22,193 nt of DNA from a virus, in IMG/VR virus record IMGVR_UViG_3300034066_001227, positions 1-22,193 of that record. One strand, 5' to 3'. Below are positions 15,588-21,571 of the stretch, in pieces (position 1 is the first letter of the stretch; each line of letters starts with the position of its first letter). The notes below the pieces were generated by a model that was not told the DNA's origin, searched no databases, and saw only the letters and a program-made list of their open reading frames with translations. The position numbers and the translations under genes were made by a program.

Positions 15588-18206
15588 ATGCTGATAATAA
15601 AAACCGCACAGAGAAATTCATTAGTTGTAACTGTTTCACAGAACTCAACCATACCAAACCCAGAGTGGTTATTCTCTTTCACACACATTTTTTCAAAACA
15701 ACAAGTTAGATTTATTCCAACAGATATTTCTGTTTCAAGGAGTAGATATGACGAATTTGAATTTATTGAAGGACAAGGTGCAGGTGAGATTGCCTTCCCG
15801 TTCGAAGGCCAATACAACTACGCAATTTATCAGCAACCAGCAGGTTCAGGTAATCTGAATCCACAACTATCACAAGGAGCAGTTGAATATGGTACAGCAG
15901 TTGTTATTGTAACATCTGCGGATACAACAAATGAATACTATGTTGAGTTTATTTCTAACAACGAATTTAACTCGAACTATATATTTGCACCAAATGAATT
16001 GAATCCTCCAACACCTACTGCAAGTGCTACACCAACAAACACACCAACTCCTACCAATACTCCTACAAACACTGCGACTCAAACACAAACGCCAACCAAT
16101 ACAAGAACACCAGAACCAACAGAATCGGCTACACCAAGTCCGACTCCAACAATGACGCAAACTCCTACCAACACTGCAACTCAAACTCCTACTGCTACAA
16201 CTACATTGACCGCTACTCCTACGGAAACTGCGACATCTACTCCTACTAATACCCCAACAAATACTACTACAAGTACTCCAACAAGTACTCAAACACAAAC
16301 GCCTACAACCACAAGTACTTTAACTGCGACTCCTACTCAAACTGCTACTCAAACACAAACTCCTACAAATACACAAACACAGACGCCAACTAAAACAGCA
16401 ACAAGTACTCCTACTCCAACACAGACCCCTACTAATACCGCTACTCCAACCAATACTACAACTCAAACACAAACTCCAACCAATACTGCGAGTCCAAGTC
16501 CAACAAGAACATCAACACCTACTCCAACTCCTACAACTCCACCATTTGTACCTACTGAATTAACGGATTTATTCCAATGGTTTGATGCGTCAAGTGCTAC
16601 GACTTATTCAACAAGAGTTAGTGGTTCAACAACATTTGTTACATCTTGGAGTGGTATAACAGGAGCAGTTGTTTCTCAAGCCACAACAACATTACAACCA
16701 CAATTAGTACAATTCGCTAATGGATTACCTTATTCAGGTATAACATTCAGTGGAACAGGTATTAATATGAGTGGAGCAACATCGGGAGCAGTTCCATCAG
16801 GAAATACTTTATTCATTGTATCTTATCAACCAAATGAGACAAACTCATTACAATTCTCTGTTGATACAAATAATGGTGAAGGTGTTTCTTCTCAATATAC
16901 AAATGCTGATATTCTTGAAGCGAGAACACCAGGTAGAAAAGTTCAATTTGGTAATTGGACAACAAGAAGCAAATATCCTTATGCATTATTAAGTGTGTCA
17001 GGTAATTCATCATTTGTAAATGGTACATTGAACGATACAGTACCATCAAATACATCAGGTACATTCAGTGCTGGTACAACGATGACTGGTATTAGAATGT
17101 CAGATGTTTCTGCTGATTCTATCGGAACATTATATGAGATTATTCTATACAATAGAGTTCTAACAACAAATGAAAGAACAAGAGTATTAACATACTTGAA
17201 GAACAAATGGAACTATGCTAATTGGACAATAACTCCAACGCCTACTGCTACGGTTACATCAACCCCAACAGGAACACCAGCAGTAACTTCTACACCAACA
17301 CCAAGTGTAACAACAACTCAAACTCAAACACCAAGTAATACTCCTACTCCGAGTGTGACTGCAACATCAACTCCTACTCCGAGTGTGACTGCAACAAGAA
17401 CCGCAACTCCTACACAAACTCCTACTGCGACATTGACACCAAGTCCAACACCAGGATTTAGTCCATCATCAATATCTAATTTACAAACATGGTATGACTC
17501 CGCAGATGCTTCTACATTCACATTAAGAACAGGAACACAAAATGTTGAGAGATGGAATGATAAATCTGCAAATGCTTACTACTTATATCAAACAGGTACA
17601 ACACTACAACCTACATGGTCAGCATCAACACCAGGTTCTGCATGGTCAGGTAAGACACTTGTATACTTTGATGGAACAGATTATTTAGCGAGAACAACAG
17701 GAACATCATTTACAGATTCAGGTTTCACATACTTCTTCGTAGCATTTAACAATAGTTCAAACACAAATGCATTAATATTCAATATGACAGACCAAGCCCC
17801 ACCAGTTAATAGTGGTAAATATAGAGCATATATCGGACCTGGTAGACCTGTACCATTAGAAAATAGAAGTTTGACAATGGGTTCTGATGATTTTGGAATT
17901 AGCTGGTTTTGGTCAACTCCAAGTACTTTGGGAGGTAAAAATGGTTATATACTTGCGGCGAGTAGTGGAACAACATCAGGTTCATTTTCAGGAAATGCAA
18001 ACAACTTAATTTATCAAACATCAAGTTCCGCAGGTTCAGTTCCAAATACTGTAAGTGCAATTTCAGTGGGAGCAAATAATGACGGAGCCGCCAAATTTGT
18101 TGGATATGTTGCCGAGATACTTGTTTATGGTAAACAATTAACACAAATTGAATACAATGATGTAATTAGTTACTTACAATCTAAATGGAACTATAATTCA
18201 TGGTAA
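15588..18206 (+). CDS. Virion protein with two Thr/Pro stalk plus LamG-like modules in tandem
   Basis: 872 residues from the ATG at 15588. I prefer this to the in-frame GTG at 15555, which lies within the hairpin stem, because the ATG follows a TATTTATA box and gives the expected N-terminus [19 protein letters not shown]. Residues 1-139 resemble a stand-alone small virion protein of Bacteroidota phages ([58 protein letters not shown]). Then come a 180-residue Thr/Pro stalk (140-319), LamG-like domain 1 (about 324-546; LFQWFDAS to [11 protein letters not shown]), a second stalk (547-622) and LamG-like domain 2 (about 626-872; LQTWYDSA to [11 protein letters not shown]). It probably decorates the virion and displays binding domains far from the surface; location on tail or head is unresolved. 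Confidence 0.7.
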   Translation: MLIIKTAQRNSLVVTVSQNSTIPNPEWLFSFTHIFSKQQVRFIPTDISVSRSRYDEFEFIEGQGAGEIAFPFEGQYNYAIYQQPAGSGNLNPQLSQGAVEYGTAVVIVTSADTTNEYYVEFISNNEFNSNYIFAPNELNPPTPTASATPTNTPTPTNTPTNTATQTQTPTNTRTPEPTESATPSPTPTMTQTPTNTATQTPTATTTLTATPTETATSTPTNTPTNTTTSTPTSTQTQTPTTTSTLTATPTQTATQTQTPTNTQTQTPTKTATSTPTPTQTPTNTATPTNTTTQTQTPTNTASPSPTRTSTPTPTPTTPPFVPTELTDLFQWFDASSATTYSTRVSGSTTFVTSWSGITGAVVSQATTTLQPQLVQFANGLPYSGITFSGTGINMSGATSGAVPSGNTLFIVSYQPNETNSLQFSVDTNNGEGVSSQYTNADILEARTPGRKVQFGNWTTRSKYPYALLSVSGNSSFVNGTLNDTVPSNTSGTFSAGTTMTGIRMSDVSADSIGTLYEIILYNRVLTTNERTRVLTYLKNKWNYANWTITPTPTATVTSTPTGTPAVTSTPTPSVTTTQTQTPSNTPTPSVTATSTPTPSVTATRTATPTQTPTATLTPSPTPGFSPSSISNLQTWYDSADASTFTLRTGTQNVERWNDKSANAYYLYQTGTTLQPTWSASTPGSAWSGKTLVYFDGTDYLARTTGTSFTDSGFTYFFVAFNNSSNTNALIFNMTDQAPPVNSGKYRAYIGPGRPVPLENRSLTMGSDDFGISWFWSTPSTLGGKNGYILAASSGTTSGSFSGNANNLIYQTSSSAGSVPNTVSAISVGANNDGAAKFVGYVAEILVYGKQLTQIEYNDVISYLQSKWNYNSW
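16005..16544 (+). repeat. Long Thr/Pro-coding stalk (180 codons), G-poor tract
   Basis: A 540-bp low-complexity tract of [10 protein letters not shown]-like units, with ACTCCTACAAATAC-like DNA words repeated in slightly different versions. The + strand is A/C-rich with few G. It is the longest stalk of the window and joins the N-terminal virion domain to the first LamG-like domain. Confidence 0.9.
17226..17453 (+). repeat. Thr/Pro-coding stalk between the two LamG-like domains
   Basis: A 76-codon tract. It contains a 30-bp-period repeat: CTCCTACTCCGAGTGTGACT and the next 6 bases occur identically at 17341 and 17371. The same 30-bp period is seen in the stalk at 7771. Confidence 0.85.
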
Positions 18207-18228
18207 TGATTATTCACTAAAAAAACTA

Positions 18229-18236
18229 TATTTATA
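18229..18236 (+). promoter_or_regulatory. TATTTATA box 3 nt before start codon
   Basis: An exact TATTTATA ending 3 nt before the ATG at 18240, in the 33-nt gap between the long adhesin gene and the portal gene. The gap has an A-run and no hairpin. Confidence 0.5.
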
Positions 18237-18239
18237 GAT

Positions 18240-19430
18240 ATGGAAGAACAAAAAATTAACGAAGATTTATTTAGAGTATTCAGTGGAGTTCAGGCTCGAG
18301 TACCTGTAATTGAAGAACAGCCAGGATATAATAACAGAACGCCATGGGTCTACTATGGAATTGCCAACTTGGCTCCTCAAGAATTAATTCGTTTATACAA
18401 TAGTTCTCCAACCCACCGTGCAGCGATTATGTCAAAGTGGTATGGTGTAAGAGGGGAAGAATTAACATTGAAAGATGGGGACAATTCTCGTCTCATGATG
18501 GCAAATTCATTGGGTGACTCCATCTTCGACATCTGGAATAAGGCTTGTTTGGATTTTATTTTATATGGGTCATTTTCGTTGAATATTGTATACAAAAGAG
18601 ACAGAGATTTAGGTTTTGAAATCTACTCAATGGATACATCAAAATTAAGAGCCGAGAGAAGTGATATTAATGACCATGTAAACAATTATTTTTATTCATC
18701 TGATTGGGCTAATGTTAAGAAATTTCCACCAAGAAAATTACCAGCAATGAATTTTATTGCTGATGAGCCAAGTCAGGTTTTTTATTACACAACTCACACT
18801 CCTGGCGCAGAATATTATAGCTGTCCTACATATTGGGGAGGTGCTACATCAATTGCGACAGAGGTCGAAATATATAACTGGTTTCATTCAAACATTGTGA
18901 ATGGTCTACAACCGTCATTATTTGTTTCGTTAAATTCAGGGATTCCTGCTCCTGAACAAAGACAAGAAATCTACGAAACCTTATCCGCGAAATATGGAGG
19001 AAGCAACAATAGCGGAAAATTAATGCTCACATTTGCCAATACAAAGGAGGAGGCTCCCGAAATAACACCTGTTGGAACGAATGGTTCTGACACAATGTTT
19101 ATTGAATTATCAAAGAAAGTTCAAGAGTCCATCTTGACATCACATCAGATAAGTTCACCTGAATTATTGGGTATTCGTACTCCTGGTGCTTTGGGTACAC
19201 CGAATCATCTTGAAGCACAAGACCATTTCCAACATCTCGTTATAAATCCGATTCAAGAAGAAATAAAAAAAGTGTTCGAGAAATTATTAAGATTGAGAGA
19301 TAATAAACCTGCCGAGATTGAAATTAAACAATTCAAAATGGTTACAGTTCCTGACGCAGCACCGATTGAAACGGTTGATGTAAATAAGGATGTTGCCGTT
19401 GATGAAAATAAAGACGAAACAATAGTATAA
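18240..19430 (+). CDS. Portal protein
   Basis: A 396-residue protein. Visible portal hallmarks are NLAPQELIRLYNSSPTHRA near the N-terminus, an IWNKACLDFILYGSFSLNIV stretch with the following YKRD and a YSMDTSKLRAER motif, then PSQVFYYTTHTPGAEYYSCP and a WFHSNIVNGLQPSLFV helix. The C-terminal SILTSHQISSPELLGIRTPG followed by HFQHLVINPIQEEI matches portals of the PBSX/HK97 type, where it forms the crown/clip region. The portal ring sits at one capsid vertex, is the DNA entry channel and docks terminase and tail. It lies after the capsid and tube genes rather than before the protease, which is unusual. Its stop is followed by the next start after 1 nt (TAATATG). Confidence 0.85.
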   Translation: MEEQKINEDLFRVFSGVQARVPVIEEQPGYNNRTPWVYYGIANLAPQELIRLYNSSPTHRAAIMSKWYGVRGEELTLKDGDNSRLMMANSLGDSIFDIWNKACLDFILYGSFSLNIVYKRDRDLGFEIYSMDTSKLRAERSDINDHVNNYFYSSDWANVKKFPPRKLPAMNFIADEPSQVFYYTTHTPGAEYYSCPTYWGGATSIATEVEIYNWFHSNIVNGLQPSLFVSLNSGIPAPEQRQEIYETLSAKYGGSNNSGKLMLTFANTKEEAPEITPVGTNGSDTMFIELSKKVQESILTSHQISSPELLGIRTPGALGTPNHLEAQDHFQHLVINPIQEEIKKVFEKLLRLRDNKPAEIEIKQFKMVTVPDAAPIETVDVNKDVAVDENKDETIV

Positions 19431-19431
19431 T

Positions 19432-20046
19432 ATGTCAGCATTAATTCCACAAAATGTGTTGCTCATTTCAGAGCAGAAAATCAAAAACTTTACGGACATT
19501 GACCAAAATGTTACATCAGCAGTTTTATTACCGTTTATTGCCGTGGTACAACAGACCAAATTGGAATACATCATCGGTGGAAAATACTACAAAGAATTAT
19601 TGGACGGAGTAATCAATTCAAACTTGAATGATAATGATACAAACTTTCTTGAATACTTTGCACAACCAATGTTGATACATGCTGCCGCAGCCGAGGCAAT
19701 GCCATCCATACTTTTCAGAATTAAAAATAATGGAATTGTGGCGGGTGCTGAAAATACCATCACACTAAAAGAGATGGAATATTTGCAACAAAAATATGAT
19801 GACAGGTCACAATTCTTTGAGCAAAGAATGATTGAACAAATTATTTGGAACTCGAACTTATATCCGTCTGTATTTAACTACTCAACAAGAAATGGAATGC
19901 AACCTCATCTTGGTAAGAACTATTTTAGTGGTCTTGAATTATCACTTGGTAGATATTCAGGTTATGACATCGCATCTCAATTCCAAAAAAGTGGTATTGG
20001 ATATTATTCAGGACCAGAGTATGCTTGTCTTTGGGGAGGACTTTAA
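19432..20046 (+). CDS. Putative head-tail connector protein
   Basis: A 204-residue protein starting MSALIPQNVLLISEQKIKNF. Features are DQNVTSAVLLPFIAVVQQTK, YIIGGKYYKELLDG, a FAQPMLIHAAAAEAMPSILF helix and QQKYDDRSQFFEQRMIEQII near the C-terminal third. The helical organisation (N-terminal helices that recruit an I-x-x-AQ-x-x-x-I-type surface, an Ala-rich central helix, a C-terminal helix with a DD-x-x-x-FF pattern) is what I expect of head-completion/connector proteins of Bacteroidota phages. Being encoded directly after the portal supports this. It would stack under the portal ring and link it to the tail. The assignment is by pattern and position only. Confidence 0.5.
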   Translation: MSALIPQNVLLISEQKIKNFTDIDQNVTSAVLLPFIAVVQQTKLEYIIGGKYYKELLDGVINSNLNDNDTNFLEYFAQPMLIHAAAAEAMPSILFRIKNNGIVAGAENTITLKEMEYLQQKYDDRSQFFEQRMIEQIIWNSNLYPSVFNYSTRNGMQPHLGKNYFSGLELSLGRYSGYDIASQFQKSGIGYYSGPEYACLWGGL

Positions 20047-20052
20047 TTTATT

Positions 20053-20310
20053 ATGAACGAAACTATATTATTATTTTTATCTAATGCGTTGACTGGTATT
20101 GCAGCATGGTTTGTTGGAAAAAGAAAACAACAAGCGGACACAGACAATCAGGTCTTACGCAATCTTGAATTATCAATTAATCTTTATAGAGGGATTATTG
20201 ACGATTTGAAAAAAGAAATTGAATCACTTAATATTAAGGTTCAAGATTTGGAAAAGAAAATCGACGAATTACATAAAGAAAATAAAATCCTAAAATCCAA
20301 AGTTAAGTAA
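20053..20310 (+). CDS. Small protein with one membrane segment and a coiled coil
   Basis: An 85-residue protein. Residues 4-22 (ILLFLSNALTGIAAWFVG) form a single hydrophobic segment followed by KRKQQ. The rest is a charged coiled coil (LKKEIESLNIKVQDLEKKID and onward). This layout is common in small genes of Bacteroidota phages. A spanin-like or holin-accessory role in lysis would fit the topology, but no lysin is seen nearby, so this is speculative. It starts 6 nt after the connector gene, and its TAA shares a base with the next ATG. Confidence 0.7.
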   Translation: MNETILLFLSNALTGIAAWFVGKRKQQADTDNQVLRNLELSINLYRGIIDDLKKEIESLNIKVQDLEKKIDELHKENKILKSKVK

Positions 20311-21173
20311 TGCCAATTCCGTCAAGAGAAAAAAACGAAGATAAGGACCTATTTGTCCAAAGATGTATTTCGTCAATTATAGACGAATACGGACAGGAAC
20401 AAGCTGCTGCGATATGTTATAAGGCAGCTGATGAGAAGATGTCTAAAATGGAAGATAAAGAGGTTTCAGAGGTATTCGTATTAACTCCAAGAAAGAGTGA
20501 GGGTAGAGGAAAATTTTTGCAAAGATGCGCGGCTCATCCAAAGATAAAAGAACAACATGGAGATAGAAAAGAAAGAGCCATCTTCTGTTTAACATCTTTC
20601 AACGAATATTATCGCTGGTGGGTGAAGATGGAAGAGTTTGGTGAAGAAGATACAAAGGGTACAGCACTTGGTGCATGTATCGCAAAAAAGAAAGCACAAG
20701 GAATAGATTATAAACAAGCCTACAGGGAATGTGCATCAAAAGTAGTTGTACCATCAGGTCCAATCGTTTTATCAGAAGACAATTTAATTATTGAACCAGT
20801 TGAGTTTCAAGATTGTCCTCCTGCAACATTAGACATTCCATTAAATATAGAGAACAGACAGAAGTGTATTGACCAAGCCCATTACGGTCCTTTAGACCCC
20901 AATCTTCCAAACGAGGATTATTGGAAAAAGAAAGCAGACCAGTTCAATACAACAACAGATGAAGCAAAGAAAGCTCTCTGTGGTAACTGTTCTTTTTTTA
21001 TTCAGACAAAAGAAATTTTAGATTGTATTGCTCAAGGATTGGGTAATGTGGGTGTTGACCCGTATGATTCAATTCAAGCAGGTGACTTGGGTTATTGTGA
21101 AGCATACGACTTCAAATGTGCTGCAAGTAGAACCTGTGATGCATGGGTTGTTGGTGGTCCAATAACTGAATAA
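20310..21173 (+). CDS. Cys-rich protein with phage minor-head-type motifs
   Basis: A 287-residue protein, start overlapping the previous stop (TAATG). The N-terminus has two related segments, LFVQRCISSII...AAAICYKAA (15-40) and KFLQRCAAHPKIK...ERAIFC (68-93), each a Phe-x-Gln-Arg-Cys followed by a second Cys after about 16-19 residues. The first kind is known at the start of phage head/protease-associated proteins. Further Cys sit at 123, 141, 169 and 186. The C-terminus has CGNCSFF (224-230), Cys239, then GYCEAYDFKCAASRTCDAW (262-279), the pattern of a compact Cys-cluster domain resembling high-potential iron-sulfur-type domains in phage proteins. Metal or Fe-S binding is inferred and would need testing. 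It is the last gene before the 228-bp gap and is probably a minor virion or packaging-related protein. Confidence 0.55.
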   Translation: MPIPSREKNEDKDLFVQRCISSIIDEYGQEQAAAICYKAADEKMSKMEDKEVSEVFVLTPRKSEGRGKFLQRCAAHPKIKEQHGDRKERAIFCLTSFNEYYRWWVKMEEFGEEDTKGTALGACIAKKKAQGIDYKQAYRECASKVVVPSGPIVLSEDNLIIEPVEFQDCPPATLDIPLNIENRQKCIDQAHYGPLDPNLPNEDYWKKKADQFNTTTDEAKKALCGNCSFFIQTKEILDCIAQGLGNVGVDPYDSIQAGDLGYCEAYDFKCAASRTCDAWVVGGPITE

Positions 21174-21216
21174 TTTTATATTGATTACCAAGATACTATT
21201 GTTATATTTAGTATTG

Positions 21217-21280
21217 TGAGGGGTGCTACGCCATTGTTATTTTTACTCCCATTTAATCTATTGTTTATGTAGCCCCCTCA
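21217..21280 (+). terminator. Long-armed hairpin downstream of the late operon
   Basis: TGAGGGGTGCTAC (21217-21229) pairs with GTAGCCCCCTCA (21269-21280) over 12 bp with one bulged T (21224). The 39-nt loop is mostly A/T. The arms are related to the GAGGGG/CCCCTC arms of the hairpin after the capsid gene. It may be a terminator or the core of a small structured RNA ending at the next terminator. Confidence 0.5.
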
Positions 21281-21303
21281 TTTCTTATAAATCTTTATAT
21301 GTT

Positions 21304-21339
21304 AAAAGTCAGGTTCTAAAAAAATCTGACTTTTTTTTT
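21304..21339 (+). terminator. Rho-independent terminator
   Basis: AAAAGTCAG (21304-21312) pairs with CTGACTTTT (21326-21334) around a 13-nt loop, and the T-run continues to 21339. It is a textbook intrinsic terminator, closing the late operon just before the promoter of the next module. Confidence 0.85.
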
Positions 21340-21348
21340 GTTTTATGC

Positions 21349-21379
21349 TTGACCTAAAGGTAGGTATAGGTTATAATTG
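21349..21379 (+). promoter_or_regulatory. Strong promoter of the next module, with possible operator
   Basis: TTGACC (21349-21354), 17 bp, TATAAT (21372-21377): a near-perfect sigma70 promoter. Read as a Bacteroidota promoter, TATAATTG (21372-21379) matches TAnnTTTG at 5 of 6 fixed bases, with TTG 20 bp upstream. Between the boxes lie the palindrome ACCTAAAGGT (21352-21361) and two more AGGT words (21362-21365 and 21368-21371), a plausible repressor site. The expected transcript leads into the ATG at 21402. Confidence 0.75.
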
Positions 21380-21401
21380 TATTATAAAAACAATATAACT
21401 T

Positions 21402-21554
21402 ATGGGACAAATCAAAAAACTATTAGACGAATTATTTGAAGAGGATGTATACACATTCCCTGATGACTTTGACATGGATTTCAAATCCATTAAAGAAAGA
21501 CAACTTGAAGCAGAATACGCTGCTTACGAAGAAATGTTGGCTGATACAAAATAA
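21402..21554 (+). CDS. Small acidic protein (50 aa), unknown function
   Basis: ATG 21402, TAA at 21552-21554. A 50-residue protein beginning MGQIKKLLDELFEEDVYTFP, rich in Asp and Glu, with two predicted helices and no membrane segment. It is first in the new transcription unit after a strong promoter. Small acidic first genes of early units are often host-takeover or anti-defence factors, but nothing in the sequence specifies this one. It lies 17 nt before the PAPS-reductase-like gene. Confidence 0.65.
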   Translation: MGQIKKLLDELFEEDVYTFPDDFDMDFKSIKERQLEAEYAAYEEMLADTK

Positions 21555-21571
21555 AATATTAAATTTGTAGA

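Noticed and set aside
17463-18206. Diversity-generating retroelement acting on the LamG-like domains
   Set aside because: No reverse transcriptase, template repeat or near-identical variable repeat is seen in the window; the LamG copies differ throughout, not only at adenine sites.
7154-18236. TATTTATA as a T4-type late promoter
   Set aside because: The T4 late box is TATAAATA on the coding strand; here that sequence is on the minus strand, while the genes are on the plus strand, so orientation is wrong. The box may be regulatory, but not by this analogy.
21174-21401. tRNA gene in the 228-bp gap
   Set aside because: No cloverleaf, T-loop GGTTCGA-type word or CCA end could be found; the strong stems are explained by a long hairpin and an intrinsic terminator.
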